Below, piece after piece: positions 9,044-18,729 of a stretch of DNA of 64,000 bases (the stretch's first letter is position 1; every line of letters begins with the position of its first letter). This DNA is from Lachnospiraceae bacterium (lineage in GTDB: Bacteria > Bacillota > Clostridia > Lachnospirales > Lachnospiraceae). Position numbers and translations under genes: made by a program. The notes below the pieces were generated by a model that saw only the letters and a program-made list of their open reading frames with translations, was not told the DNA's origin and did no database searches. The stretch lies in assembly GCA_022793375.1 (NCBI GenBank), contig JAAWCS010000018.1, forward strand, positions 1 to 64,000. Direction: 5' to 3'.

Positions 9044-9072
9044 GGGCAGCGGCCCATTACAGGCCGCTGCCC
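9044..9072. terminator. Strong GC-rich hairpin between scrA and the BceB-like gene
   Basis: GGGCAGCGGCC (9044-9054) pairs perfectly with GGCCGCTGCCC (9062-9072) around a 7-nt loop. The U-tract is poor on both sides, so it is a likely but not textbook terminator shared by the two converging operons. Confidence 0.55.
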
Positions 9073-9117
9073 CCAATCAAAAACCGGGATAACCGGCCGG
9101 CCCCCTGGCCAGCATGC

Positions 9118-11163
9118 TCACTCCCCGCTCACAATCCCGTAATACGCCCGCGACGTAATCCGGTACACCACCACATAAAATAAAGTAAACCCCAGATAAC
9201 ACCCCAGCGCCACGCGGATCATCAGTCCCGTATTCACAAGATTAAACAGCGCCAGCAGCTTCTGAATCATCGGAAATGCAAACAGCAGATGCATCCCCGC
9301 CGCCAAAAGCGGCAGAAAGAATACGGTCAATACCTGCGAATTTATGCTGTCGCGAATCTCCCTCTTCGTCATTCCCACCTTCTGCAAAATTTCAAAGCGC
9401 GCCTGATCCTCATATCCCTCGCAAATCTGCTTATAATACATAATCAGCACCGCCGCAAACAAAAACACGATTCCCAGCAGCACTCCCAGGAAAAAGAGCC
9501 CGCCGTACATGCTGTAAAATTCCAGCCGCTCCTCAGCCACGCCCTCCAGATGCCAGCCAATCCCCTCAGCCCTGTCCTCCTGCGCCCTCTGCTCAAGCCC
9601 TTCGCGGATCTGCCCCGCCATTTGCACCTGCTCCTCCTGTGAAGCATCCACATCCACCCCGTATATCCACTCCAGGCTCACAAGTGCCCACTCATCTTCC
9701 TCAACAAGCTCCAGCAGCGGCCCCACCGTTTCCTCGAAATCGTCGATGAACAGATACAGCGACGAAGTAAGCAGCGCTCCGTCCCCGCCGTTTAAGCTAA
9801 AATCGTTCACCCTCTCCCGGATCTGCCACGACTGACCTGACGACAGCGAAAGCGTATCCCCCGGATACTCCGTCCGTGTCGTACACAGCAGCGCTTCCCC
9901 CGGCTTTAACGCCACGTCCCGCCCGGTCATAGCATTGTAGTCCTCGATCGGCACCAGACAGCACTGCCACATGCTGGCAAGTTTATCTATCTGAAGCGCA
10001 TACCTACTTGCATCTGCAAGTACAATTTCCCCGGTCGCTTCCTCAAAAAACCCATCAAAGGAAACAGAAACGTAATCCATGACATTCTCGGCCGCCGCGC
10101 CTTCCTCTGCAAGTACCCCGGCAAACAGCCCGCGCAGTTCTTCCTGCTGTTTTTCTGATAATCGCCCCAGTTCTTCTGCCTTCACGCTCAGATTCAGATG
10201 GCGCGGATACCGCGTCCGCAGGCTGTCCTCCGCCCCCACATACAGGCACACCGTCGACAACAGCATCACCAGCACCATCGTACAAAGAATACAGATCGAC
10301 GCAAGTCCCGCGCCATTGCGCTTCATGCGGTACACCATCGAGGACACCGACACAAAATGACGCGTCTGATAATAATAGTTCTTCTTTTTCTGCAGCAGAC
10401 GACAGATCACCACCGACCCTGCCACAAACAAAAGATACGTCGCCGCAATCACCAGAAGGACCGCCACAAAAAACAGCAGAATTGCCTCCAACGGCTCCTT
10501 CGTCGATACCGCCAGCCAGTAAGCCGCTCCCAAAATCACCGCCCCCAAAACTGCCGCCAGCCAGTTCGCCCTCGGCGGTCTCTCCCCCACCGTTTCGCTG
10601 CGCAAAAGCTCCATCGGATTCGCCATCCGCACCTGCCGGAGCATATTCAAAAACAAAAGCAGAAAAATCACCCCAAAGAGCTGCGTCGTCTGCCATACCG
10701 CCTCCCCGCTGACACTGAGAACAAAGTCCGCCCGCGCCTGCAGCAGATACAGCATTCCCAGTTCCGCAAACTTTGCCAGCGCCATCCCTGCCGCCAGGCC
10801 GCCGGCCAGCGAAATCCCCGCTGTCAGCACGCTCTCCCACAAAAGCACCCTCGCCAGATTCCCTTTTCCCATGCCGAGAATATTGTAAAGCCCAAACTCT
10901 TTCTTGCGCCGCCGCATCAAAAACGAATGCGAATAAAAGAGAAACAGCACCGCAAAGGCCGCGATCACCCATTGGCCCAATCTCAGAAGCTGCTGCATGA
11001 CCGTGCCGCCGGCCATATTGCCCAGCATCGGACTGTGGCAGAGAAACGAGACGATATAAAACATTCCTGCCATCCCCATGCAGGTCAGCAGAAAGGGAAC
11101 ATACAGCTGCCGGTTCTTTACCATCCCGCTCCAGGCAATTTTCCTGTAAAATCCGTGCTTCAT
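9118..11163 (-). CDS. BceB-like ABC transporter permease (FtsX superfamily)
   Basis: 681 residues. It has the FtsX/MacB fold of peptide-sensing permeases: one N-terminal membrane helix (about 20-40), a cluster of helices between 55 and 310, a large extracytoplasmic domain (about 310-540), then further helices to the end. RRRKKEFGLYNILGMGKGNLARVL is the typical coupling segment. The start overlaps the ATPase stop by 4 bp, so the two are translationally coupled. Family members work with a BceRS-type two-component system to sense and remove cell-wall-active antimicrobial peptides; that system is adjacent. The particular peptide cannot be told from sequence. Confidence 0.85.
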   Translation of the reverse strand: MKHGFYRKIAWSGMVKNRQLYVPFLLTCMGMAGMFYIVSFLCHSPMLGNMAGGTVMQQLLRLGQWVIAAFAVLFLFYSHSFLMRRRKKEFGLYNILGMGKGNLARVLLWESVLTAGISLAGGLAAGMALAKFAELGMLYLLQARADFVLSVSGEAVWQTTQLFGVIFLLLFLNMLRQVRMANPMELLRSETVGERPPRANWLAAVLGAVILGAAYWLAVSTKEPLEAILLFFVAVLLVIAATYLLFVAGSVVICRLLQKKKNYYYQTRHFVSVSSMVYRMKRNGAGLASICILCTMVLVMLLSTVCLYVGAEDSLRTRYPRHLNLSVKAEELGRLSEKQQEELRGLFAGVLAEEGAAAENVMDYVSVSFDGFFEEATGEIVLADASRYALQIDKLASMWQCCLVPIEDYNAMTGRDVALKPGEALLCTTRTEYPGDTLSLSSGQSWQIRERVNDFSLNGGDGALLTSSLYLFIDDFEETVGPLLELVEEDEWALVSLEWIYGVDVDASQEEQVQMAGQIREGLEQRAQEDRAEGIGWHLEGVAEERLEFYSMYGGLFFLGVLLGIVFLFAAVLIMYYKQICEGYEDQARFEILQKVGMTKREIRDSINSQVLTVFFLPLLAAGMHLLFAFPMIQKLLALFNLVNTGLMIRVALGCYLGFTLFYVVVYRITSRAYYGIVSGE

Positions 11164-11924
11164 CGTCTCTCCCCTCCTGTCGTCAGCATCGTCAGCGTAT
11201 CCGTGATCCTCTGGTACTGCTCCGTCTCGCCGCCCTCCCCGCGGTACAATTGATGGAACACCTCTCCGTCCCGGATAAACAGCACCCGTCCCGCGTGGCT
11301 CGCCGCCCGCACCGAATGCGTCACCATCAAAATCGTCTGCCCGCCCGCGTTAATCTCGCCAAACAGCCGAAGCAGCTCATCCGTTGCCCGCGAATCCAGC
11401 GCCCCGGTCGGCTCATCGGCCAAAATCAGCCGCGGATTCGTAATCAAGGCCCGTGCCACCGCCGCCCGCTGCTTCTGCCCGCCCGATACCTCATACGGGT
11501 ACTTTTTCAAAAGATCGGCAATTCCCAGCTTCTTCGCCACCGGCTCCAGCTGCCGCTTCATCTCCTCCGGCCGCCGGCCTGCCAGCACCAGCGGCAGATA
11601 AATATTGTCCTCCAGCGAAAATGTATCCAGCAGATTAAAATCCTGAAACACAAACCCCAGATGATCCCTCCGAAACGCCGCCAGCTCCGCCTCGCGGATC
11701 GTCCCCATCTCCCGGCCGTCCAGTTTCACCGTCCCCCCGGTCGGCCGATCCAGTGCCGCCAGAATATTCAAAAGCGTCGTTTTCCCGGATCCCGATTCGC
11801 CCATGATCGCCACATACTCGCCCTCGTCCACCTGGAAGGACACATTTTTCAACGCCTCCACCCGGCTTCCGCCCAGGCGCGTCGTATACGTTTTCTTCAG
11901 TCCCTGCACCTCTAATATACTCAT
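11160..11924 (-). CDS. BceA-like ABC transporter ATP-binding protein
   Basis: 254 residues. Walker A GESGSGKTT (about 42-50), Q-loop VFQDFNLL, signature VSGGQKQRAAVARAL, Walker B RLILADEPTGALD and a switch histidine in VTHS are all intact. The MacB/LolD-like subtype fits the FtsX-type permease that follows with a 4-bp overlap. Ribosome-binding site GGGAGGAAA lies 6 nt upstream. Its promoter region (11958-12033) carries a candidate BceR operator. It should power the adjacent permease at the membrane. Confidence 0.9.
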   Translation of the reverse strand: MSILEVQGLKKTYTTRLGGSRVEALKNVSFQVDEGEYVAIMGESGSGKTTLLNILAALDRPTGGTVKLDGREMGTIREAELAAFRRDHLGFVFQDFNLLDTFSLEDNIYLPLVLAGRRPEEMKRQLEPVAKKLGIADLLKKYPYEVSGGQKQRAAVARALITNPRLILADEPTGALDSRATDELLRLFGEINAGGQTILMVTHSVRAASHAGRVLFIRDGEVFHQLYRGEGGETEQYQRITDTLTMLTTGGERR

Positions 11925-11957
11925 CCGATTTCCTCCCTGTTTTCTTTTGATAACCCC

Positions 11958-12033
11958 ATTGTAGCAAAAAAGGGAAACGAAACGCCATCGAAGCGTCTTA
12001 CATTTCCCCTGTCAAATCATACATTTTTGTAAG
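11958..12033 (-). promoter_or_regulatory. Candidate BceR-activated promoter of the ABC transporter
   Basis: On the minus strand a -10 TACAAT (11958-11963) has no recognisable -35, as expected for an activated promoter. Upstream lies an inverted repeat TTGACA-N7-TGTAAG (11997-12015), close to the known BceR-type TNACA/TGTAA pattern, and another CTTACA half-site at 12028-12033. The assignment to the adjacent regulator is inferred. Confidence 0.55.
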
Positions 12034-12139
12034 AAGTGCCGTCGCCGGCCTTTTGTGCCGGATCACCGAAGCCCGTCCTCTGCGTTTTGGGCCAAAGCCA
12101 GTTCCCTGTGCCTTCGCCCGTGACCCTGCCCCCGCGCAT

Positions 12140-13129
12140 TCAGCTTACGTCTTTCTGCCGCGCCAACACCAGACGTACCGTGGTCCCCTGTTCCGGCGCC
12201 GACTCCGCCGTCAGCCCATGGCCCAGGTTTTGGCAGACCCGGCGGCACAGATACAATCCGATCCCGCTCGCCCGCTTGTCCGCCCGCCCATTGTATCCCG
12301 TATATCCTCTCTCAAAAATCCGCGGCAAATCCTCCGGCGCAATCCCAATCCCCGTATCGCGGATCCAAAGCGTCCCCGGCTCCTCCCAGCCAATCGTCAC
12401 CGTCCCATTCTCCGGCGTATATTTAAGCGCATTGTCCAAAAGCTGCTCCAGCACAAATAAAAGCCACTTCTCATCTGTCACCACCGATGCCGCCGCCGGC
12501 TCATAGCACAAGCCGATCCGCCGGCCGATAAACGCTCCCGCATACCGCCGCACCGCCTGGCGGACAATTCCGTCCACCTCGTATTCCCGGATCACATAAT
12601 CCGTGGTATCCGAATCCAGTCTCAGAAAAGCCAGCACCATCTCCACATACTGCTCAATCCGAAACAAATCCTCCCGCACCCGCCGCGATAACGGCGAATC
12701 CTCCTTTTGCAATTTCAGCCGCATCGAAGCAATCGGCGTTTTAATCTGATGCGCCCACAGCGTATAGTAATCCACCATGTCCCCGTAACGCTGCTCCATC
12801 CGGTTCTCCAGTTCCCGCTGCGCCCCCTTCAGCTCTTCAACGATCTGCCGGTAATCCTCTTCCTCCACCCGCCTGGTCTCCGGAAACCCCTCCATCAAAG
12901 CTCCCGGCAGCTTTGCTAACTCCGTCAGCCGCCGATGGCGCTGCAGGCACCTTCCGTAATCCACAAGCAAAAAAAGACCGCCCAGCAGCCCGCACAAAAG
13001 CGCCGGATACAGCACCGCCCCCAACGGCAGCTGATATAGGAAAAACGCCCCCAGAAAAATCATCACAAACAACACAAATCCCCACGCCGCCGCCCGGTAC
13101 TGTCTCAGATAGCGCCCTGAAAATCCCAT
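12140..13129 (-). CDS. BceS-like intramembrane-sensing histidine kinase
   Basis: 329 residues from the ATG preceded by GGGAGGCGG; an ATG ten codons earlier lacks such a site. Two closely spaced membrane helices (about 14-33 and 37-56) are joined by only a few extracytoplasmic residues, so the protein cannot sense ligand directly: the hallmark of BceS-type kinases that read the state of the ABC permease. The phospho-acceptor is in WAHQIKTPIASMRL (H127). The ATPase domain has the N box LLDNALKYTP, G1 RDTGIGI and G2 SGIGLYL. Encoded after the response regulator and before the transporter. Confidence 0.88.
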   Translation of the reverse strand: MGFSGRYLRQYRAAAWGFVLFVMIFLGAFFLYQLPLGAVLYPALLCGLLGGLFLLVDYGRCLQRHRRLTELAKLPGALMEGFPETRRVEEEDYRQIVEELKGAQRELENRMEQRYGDMVDYYTLWAHQIKTPIASMRLKLQKEDSPLSRRVREDLFRIEQYVEMVLAFLRLDSDTTDYVIREYEVDGIVRQAVRRYAGAFIGRRIGLCYEPAAASVVTDEKWLLFVLEQLLDNALKYTPENGTVTIGWEEPGTLWIRDTGIGIAPEDLPRIFERGYTGYNGRADKRASGIGLYLCRRVCQNLGHGLTAESAPEQGTTVRLVLARQKDVS

Positions 13130-13199
13130 GTTCCGCCTCCCTTCCCGACTGCCAAACACCCGGCTGCTTCGCCACTGCCATGCCGCAGATCGTCCTGTC

Positions 13200-13871
13200 T
13201 CATTCTATAATGTACCCGACTCCGAATTTCGTCGTAATAAAATTCTCCAGCCCGGCCCCTGAGAGCTTCCGCCGCAGCCGATTCACATTGACGGTCAGCG
13301 TATTCTCATCGACAAAGCTGTCCGTCTCCCAGAGCCGCTCCATCAGCCGCTCACGGCTCACGACCCGCCCCTTGCTCTCTAACAGCGTCAAAAGAATCCG
13401 GTACTCATTCTTCGTAAGTTCCACCCGTTCCCCCTGCCAGACAAGCGTTTGGTCCCCGGTATTCAAAAGCGCGCCCCGATGCTCCAGCACAGGGACCGAT
13501 GCCGCAAAATCATAGGTGCGCCGCAAAAGCGCCTGAATCTTGGCAATCAGCACCTCCTGGTCAAAGGGCTTGGCAATAAAATCGTCGGCCCCCATATTCA
13601 TCGCCATCACCATATTCATGCGGTCCGCAGCCGATGAAATAAAAACAATCGGCGTCTTTGACACCCGCCGAATCTCGTTGCACCAGTGATATCCGTTAAA
13701 AAACGGCAGCGCAATATCCAGCAGCACCAGATGCGGATCATACGCGGCAAACTCCGACAGCACATTACGGAAATGTTCCACGCAGCGGGCCTCCAGCCCC
13801 CACATCCCGGCCAATTCCCGGAGACTCTCGGCGATCCCCCGGTCATCCTCCACAATCAAAATCCGATACAT
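13200..13871 (-). CDS. BceR-like OmpR-family response regulator
   Basis: 223 residues starting at MYRILIVEDD; GGAGG sits 6 nt upstream, so longer in-frame starts are rejected. The receiver domain (1-115) has the acidic pair E8-D9-D10, the phosphorylated D52 in LLDIALP, a conserved serine in FISSA and lysine in IAKPF. The C-terminal winged helix (about 125-223) has LTKNEYRILLTLLESKGRVVSRERLMERLW. Phosphorylated by the kinase 70 bp downstream, it should activate the bceAB-like genes via the site near 12000. Confidence 0.9.
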   Translation of the reverse strand: MYRILIVEDDRGIAESLRELAGMWGLEARCVEHFRNVLSEFAAYDPHLVLLDIALPFFNGYHWCNEIRRVSKTPIVFISSAADRMNMVMAMNMGADDFIAKPFDQEVLIAKIQALLRRTYDFAASVPVLEHRGALLNTGDQTLVWQGERVELTKNEYRILLTLLESKGRVVSRERLMERLWETDSFVDENTLTVNVNRLRRKLSGAGLENFITTKFGVGYIIE

Positions 13872-13934
13872 CTGCATCCTCCGTTCAGCCAAAGCCCCCG
13901 CATGCCGGCCGCCGCCGGTGAGCGCAGCTCTCAG

Positions 13935-13970
13935 AAAAGCCCATGCCGGCATAAGCAAACATGGGCTTTT
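13935..13970 (-). terminator. Intrinsic terminator after ftsH
   Basis: AAAAGCCCATG and CATGGGCTTTT form an 11-bp stem around a 14-nt loop, 28 bp after the ftsH stop. It separates ftsH from the two-component genes. Confidence 0.85.
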
Positions 13971-13997
13971 ACATCATTCTGTTACAAATCCGCTTTG

Positions 13998-16070
13998 TCA
14001 AACATCTGATTCGCCGACATCCTTCGTCTCATGCGCGGACGCTTTGCCGATGTCCTCTGCTTCACGCACAGCCGCTTCGCCGGCGTCCTCTGCCTCATGC
14101 GCGGACGCTTCACCGGCGTCCTCCGCTTCATGCGCGGACGCTTCACCGGCTTCGGCCGTCTCGCCGGCTTCCCGCTCCTTGAGCACCTTATGGTAAATCT
14201 CCATAAACTCCTTACCGGTGATCGTCTCCTTCTCAATCAGGAACGCCGCGATTTTATGCAGAGCGTCGATATTCTCCGCCAGAAGCGCCTTCGCTTCCGT
14301 ATATGCCTCCTGCAGCATCCGCTTGACCACTTCGTCGATCTGCGCCGCCGTGCGGTCCGCGCAGTTTTGTACCGGACGCCCGTCGAGATAGCGGCTCTCA
14401 ATCGACTCAAGGCCCATCAGGCCAAACTCCTCCGACATCCCGTACTGCGTCACCATTGCCCGGGCCATCGAAGTCGCCTTCTCGATATCGTTGGCCGCCC
14501 CGTTGGTCACCGTATCAAAAATCAATTCCTCGGCGGCGCGGCCTGCCAGGAAACGCACCAGCATGCCGTGCAGCTCCGCCTTGGTGTTCATAAACTTCTC
14601 TTCCTCCGGCACGTTCATCACATACCCGAGCGCCCCCATCGTGCGCGGTACGATCGTAATCTTCTGCACCGGTTCCGAATCCTTCTTCAAAGCGCTCACC
14701 AGCGCGTGGCCCACCTCATGGTAAGCGACAATGCGCCGCTCTTCTTTGCCCATAATGCGGTCTTTTTTCTCTTTGCCGACCAGCACGACCTCTACCGCCT
14801 CAAACAGGTCATTCTGGCACACGACCTCCCGCCCGCGCTTGACCGCGTTGATCGCCGCCTCGTTAATCATATTCGCCAGATCCGAGCCCACCGCGCCCGA
14901 AGTCGCGAGGGCAATGGCTTCCAGATCGACCGTATCGTCCATACGCACATCCTTGGAATGCACCTTCAGCACATTGACACGCCCCTTCAGATCCGGCTTC
15001 TCAACGATAATACGCCGGTCAAAACGGCCCGGCCGCAAAAGCGCTTTATCCAGCACCTCCGGCCGGTTTGTCGCCGCCAGGATAAACACGCCCTTGGCCG
15101 AATCAAAGCCGTCCATCTCCGAGAGCAGCTGATTTAACGTCTGCTCGCGCTCCGAATCGCCGCTGCTGTAGCGGGTATCGCGGCTCTTGCCGATTGCATC
15201 GATCTCGTCAATGAAAATAATGCAGGGAGCATTCTGCTGCGCCTGCTTAAACAGGTCGCGGACGCGGGACGCGCCCATGCCGACAAACATCTCCACAAAA
15301 TCCGAACCGGACAGCGAGAAAAACGGCACTTTGGCCTCACCGGCCACCGCCTTCGCTAAAAGCGTCTTACCGGTGCCGGGAGGGCCTACCAGCAGCGCGC
15401 CTTTGGGAAGCTTGGCGCCAATCTTTGAATAACGGCTGGGATTATGCAGAAAATCCACGATCTCCATCAAAGATTCCTGCGCTTCGTCCTGTCCGGCCAC
15501 GTCCTTAAACGTGACGCCTGTCTCCTTCTGCACGTAGACCTTGGCGTTGCTCTTGCCCAGACCGCCCATCATGCCGCCCTTCTTCATCATATAGAAGTAA
15601 AAACCGATAATCAGGCCAACCGGCAGCAGCGTCATAAGCGTCTGCAAAAAGATATTCCCGTTGGAGGGAATCTCTCCTTTGATCTCAACCCCTTTTTCTA
15701 CCAGGTAATTTTTCAGTTCCTCCTGGTCGCCTACCATACCAGTGTAGCAGTCCGCCTCGCTCTGGCTGCTTCCCCACAGCTGCAGAAGCGTCCCCTCCGG
15801 CAGCTCGCTCTTGAATTTTATGGTAATTACATAGTCGGACAGCTTGGCCGATTCGACCTTTCCCTCTTCCACATATTGTATAAACTCATTATACGATATC
15901 TCATCCGGTGACTCCTGGCGAAACAACCCGCTCGACATATAGAGCATCAAAATCGCCCCGATCGCCAAAAGCACAAATGAAAAAATCGACGGGCTCCCGC
16001 CGCCGGGTCGTTTGTTGTTATTGCCTCCGTTGCTTCCTGGTCTGCCGCTTCCACTGTTTCTGTCATCCAT
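13998..16070 (-). CDS. ftsH: ATP-dependent zinc metalloprotease FtsH
   Basis: 690 residues. Two membrane helices (about 29-45 and 141-162) enclose a small extracytoplasmic domain. The AAA domain has Walker A GPPGTGKT (229-236), Walker B IIFIDEID (284-291) and the second region of homology [20 protein letters not shown]. The zinc site is HEVGH (451-455), where the usual second-last alanine is valine, with the third ligand in the later ETKD-like region AANDIEKAT. It degrades membrane and regulatory proteins. The C-terminus is extended by an acidic tail made of four 11-residue repeats (641-684). A predicted terminator follows. Confidence 0.95.
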   Translation of the reverse strand: MDDRNSGSGRPGSNGGNNNKRPGGGSPSIFSFVLLAIGAILMLYMSSGLFRQESPDEISYNEFIQYVEEGKVESAKLSDYVITIKFKSELPEGTLLQLWGSSQSEADCYTGMVGDQEELKNYLVEKGVEIKGEIPSNGNIFLQTLMTLLPVGLIIGFYFYMMKKGGMMGGLGKSNAKVYVQKETGVTFKDVAGQDEAQESLMEIVDFLHNPSRYSKIGAKLPKGALLVGPPGTGKTLLAKAVAGEAKVPFFSLSGSDFVEMFVGMGASRVRDLFKQAQQNAPCIIFIDEIDAIGKSRDTRYSSGDSEREQTLNQLLSEMDGFDSAKGVFILAATNRPEVLDKALLRPGRFDRRIIVEKPDLKGRVNVLKVHSKDVRMDDTVDLEAIALATSGAVGSDLANMINEAAINAVKRGREVVCQNDLFEAVEVVLVGKEKKDRIMGKEERRIVAYHEVGHALVSALKKDSEPVQKITIVPRTMGALGYVMNVPEEEKFMNTKAELHGMLVRFLAGRAAEELIFDTVTNGAANDIEKATSMARAMVTQYGMSEEFGLMGLESIESRYLDGRPVQNCADRTAAQIDEVVKRMLQEAYTEAKALLAENIDALHKIAAFLIEKETITGKEFMEIYHKVLKEREAGETAEAGEASAHEAEDAGEASAHEAEDAGEAAVREAEDIGKASAHETKDVGESDV
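14019..14150 (-). repeat. 33-bp coding tandem repeats in the ftsH tail
   Basis: Four consecutive 33-bp units encode [11 protein letters not shown], the same again, [11 protein letters not shown] and [11 protein letters not shown]. The first two units are identical in protein and nearly so in DNA, indicating recent duplication. Confidence 0.9.
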
Positions 16071-16251
16071 ACGTATTTTCTCCTAATCATTCCGAAGGTC
16101 TGCAGCCGCTCTGCGGCATATAACCTCCTTCTTATCATTATAGTGAAGCCCCGACGATAAATCAATACATAGTTTGTGAAAAAGCCGCGACAGAAATCTA
16201 AACGTTTTCTAAACTCTTTTAGGAAGCATGCGTATTTTCGCCAAAAAAGTA

Positions 16252-16281
16252 CTGGCAAATCCATGGCAGGCGTAGTATAAT
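16252..16281 (+). promoter_or_regulatory. Promoter of pyrG
   Basis: CTGGCA (16252-16257), 18-bp spacer and a perfect TATAAT (16276-16281), about 100 bp before the start codon. No attenuator-like terminator is seen in the leader. Confidence 0.6.
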
Positions 16282-16381
16282 AAGCGCTGAATGATGGGAA
16301 AGCAATATGAGGCAGTCTGTACTCCGCGGCAAAACCGCACAATAATCCGCCAAAATCACGGCGAGACGAGGAGGACCGACT

Positions 16382-18019
16382 ATGCCGGTAAAGTATGTAT
16401 TTGTCACAGGAGGTGTCGTTTCCGGACTGGGAAAGGGCATCACCGCCGCATCTTTGGGGCGGCTTCTGAAAGCCAGAGGCTACTCTGTCACCATGCAAAA
16501 ATTTGACCCCTATATCAATATTGACCCCGGGACAATGAACCCGATCCAGCACGGGGAGGTTTTCGTGACCGACGACGGCGCTGAAACCGATCTCGATCTG
16601 GGCCATTACGAGCGCTTCATTGACGAAAATCTAAATAAAAACTCCAACGTAACCACCGGAAAAATCTATTGGTCCGTCCTCTCCAAAGAACGCCGGGGCG
16701 ACTTTGGCGGCGGCACCGTCCAGGTAATCCCCCACATTACAAACGAGATCAAGGACCGTTTTTACCGCAAGGACTCACAAAAGGCCGATCCCTGCACGCA
16801 GATTGCCATCATCGAAGTCGGCGGCACGGTCGGCGATATAGAAAGCCAGCCTTTTTTGGAGTCCATCCGCCAGTTCCAGTACGATGTGGGACGGGAAAAC
16901 ACCTGTCTGATCCACGTAACTTTGATCCCCTATCTCAAAGCCTCCGGCGAGATGAAAACTAAGCCCACCCAGGCCAGCGTCAAAGCGCTGCAGGGCATGG
17001 GCCTGCAGCCCGATATCCTCGTCTGCCGCTCCGAATATCCCTTAAATGCCCATCTGCGGGAAAAGATCGGCCTTTTCTGCAATGTTCCGGCCAGCCATGT
17101 ATTGCAGAACCTGGACTGCGATATTCTCTATGAGGTGCCTTTGGCAATGGAAGAAGAGCATTTGGCCCATGCAACCTGCCAATGCCTGCATCTGCCCTGC
17201 CCCGAGCCGGACCTAAGCGAATGGAAAGCCATGATTAACGCCTGGAATCATCCGCTTCATCAAACCACCATCGCCCTGGTGGGCAAATATGTGTCTCTGC
17301 ACGATGCCTATATCAGCGTCGTTGAGGCGCTGCACCATGGCGGCGTTGCCAACCGTACCGCCGTGCGTATCCGTTGGATCGATTCCGAACAGTTGACCGG
17401 TGAAAGCACTGACTGGTATCTCGGGGATGCCGACGGCATCCTTGTTCCCGGAGGCTTTGGCGACCGCGGCATCGAGGGTAAAATAGCCGCGATCCGCTAC
17501 GCCCGCGAAAACAAAATTCCTTTTCTGGGAATTTGCCTGGGCATGCAGCTTTCCATCGTCGAATTTGCCCGTCACGTCGTCGGTTATCGCGATGCCCACA
17601 GCGCAGAACTGGATCCGGCGACCGCCCATCCTGTCATCCATCTGATGCCGGGGCAAGACGGTGTCCGCGAACTTGGCGGTACGCTGCGCCTGGGTGCTTA
17701 TGCCTGTGATCTGGCCCCCGGCAGCTTGGCCCGTCAGGTCTACGGCGGCAAACGCACGATCTTCGAACGACACCGGCACCGCTACGAGGTCAACAACGAT
17801 TACCGCCGTATTTTAAGCGATTACGGGATGCGTCTCTGCGGCCTTTCCCCCGACGGACAGATTGTCGAGATGTGCGAACTGCCGAACCATCCCTGGTTCA
17901 TCGGCACACAGGGACATCCGGAATTTAAGTCCCGCCCGAATCGACCGGCGCCCTTGTTTCGCGGCTTTATCGCGGCCGCTCTCGCATACCGGCAGGCAAA
18001 GGAATGCGGTAAAGTCTAA
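16382..18019 (+). CDS. pyrG: CTP synthase
   Basis: 545 residues, the normal family length. The N-terminal synthase domain (1-267) has the P-loop-like [26 protein letters not shown] and [12 protein letters not shown]. The C-terminal class I glutamine amidotransferase domain (about 285-540) has the nucleophile in FLGICLGMQ, the [10 protein letters not shown] motif and GHPEF. It aminates UTP to CTP using glutamine. Start supported by a purine-rich GAGGAGG about 6 nt upstream. A terminator follows at 18067. Confidence 0.97.
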   Translation: MPVKYVFVTGGVVSGLGKGITAASLGRLLKARGYSVTMQKFDPYINIDPGTMNPIQHGEVFVTDDGAETDLDLGHYERFIDENLNKNSNVTTGKIYWSVLSKERRGDFGGGTVQVIPHITNEIKDRFYRKDSQKADPCTQIAIIEVGGTVGDIESQPFLESIRQFQYDVGRENTCLIHVTLIPYLKASGEMKTKPTQASVKALQGMGLQPDILVCRSEYPLNAHLREKIGLFCNVPASHVLQNLDCDILYEVPLAMEEEHLAHATCQCLHLPCPEPDLSEWKAMINAWNHPLHQTTIALVGKYVSLHDAYISVVEALHHGGVANRTAVRIRWIDSEQLTGESTDWYLGDADGILVPGGFGDRGIEGKIAAIRYARENKIPFLGICLGMQLSIVEFARHVVGYRDAHSAELDPATAHPVIHLMPGQDGVRELGGTLRLGAYACDLAPGSLARQVYGGKRTIFERHRHRYEVNNDYRRILSDYGMRLCGLSPDGQIVEMCELPNHPWFIGTQGHPEFKSRPNRPAPLFRGFIAAALAYRQAKECGKV

Positions 18020-18066
18020 GCCGCCTGCGCCGTATGGAGTCCTGCCTTTTTCCGGCAAACCAAACG

Positions 18067-18112
18067 CAGCGCCAACCGTGAGTTTTCTCAGTTGGCGCTG
18101 CAATTCTTTTTA
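18067..18112 (+). terminator. Intrinsic terminator after pyrG
   Basis: CAGCGCCAAC (18067-18076) pairs with GTTGGCGCTG (18091-18100); a T-rich tract follows. Confidence 0.9.
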
Positions 18113-18729
18113 TTTGGTGTTATATATGCAATCAACTATTATCTATAGCGCGGTTCCTCTTGACCGCTATCTGCGCCCCGGGTTTGCTTTTTTACCGTCC
18201 ACACAGCTATCTGTTTCATTCCGATTATCTGTAAGATCCGCATCTGCTGACCGGGCATCCATGGCTTTGTATGATGCCTTCGTCTTGCATCGTCCAATGT
18301 GATATTGGTAATACAGCCAGTGCCGTCACTACGGATTCATCATGAAATCAATCAAATAATAGTCTTCCTTTTCTTTTTATTTTTTGCGATAACGGTTTTG
18401 TCTCCGTTCATGGAAACGTTTTTCCGCTGTCACCTCCTGCTTGAAATCCTTTCTCTCCTGTTTTGGGGGAATCGAATCTCGTGCTTTTTTGATTGAATCG
18501 ACTGCTTAGTACATTGGAAACACCTCTTTTCTGGTCTTATTTCTTCTTGTTTCTTTGTGACTCTATAATGCCATATATAACAGGATTTGTCAACCCTTTT
18601 TTCTGATTTTTCTAAAGTTAATCTTTTATATTTATTGTATTTATTATTCTAAACTGTTTATTCTGTTTTAAAAACAAAAACTATTTTATTTATTGTCGCT
18701 TCAAACGACACATTTTCGCAAATATATTC
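18113..18729. other. Convergent intergenic region, AT-rich, no clear gene
   Basis: About 600 bp between the pyrG terminator and the end of the amidase gene. The right half (about 18530-18720) is far richer in A and T than the rest of the window. On the minus strand a short frame, reading IKKARDSIPPKQERKDFKQ... and ending RRQNRYRKK around 18390-18510, is open but has no convincing start. I recognise no product; it may be the remnant of an inserted or decayed gene. Confidence 0.5.

Noticed and set aside
18360..18510. Small protein gene on the minus strand (…RRQNRYRKK)
   Set aside because: No convincing start codon with a ribosome-binding site; a GTG after AGGAG would give only 18 residues. Left as part of an intergenic region.
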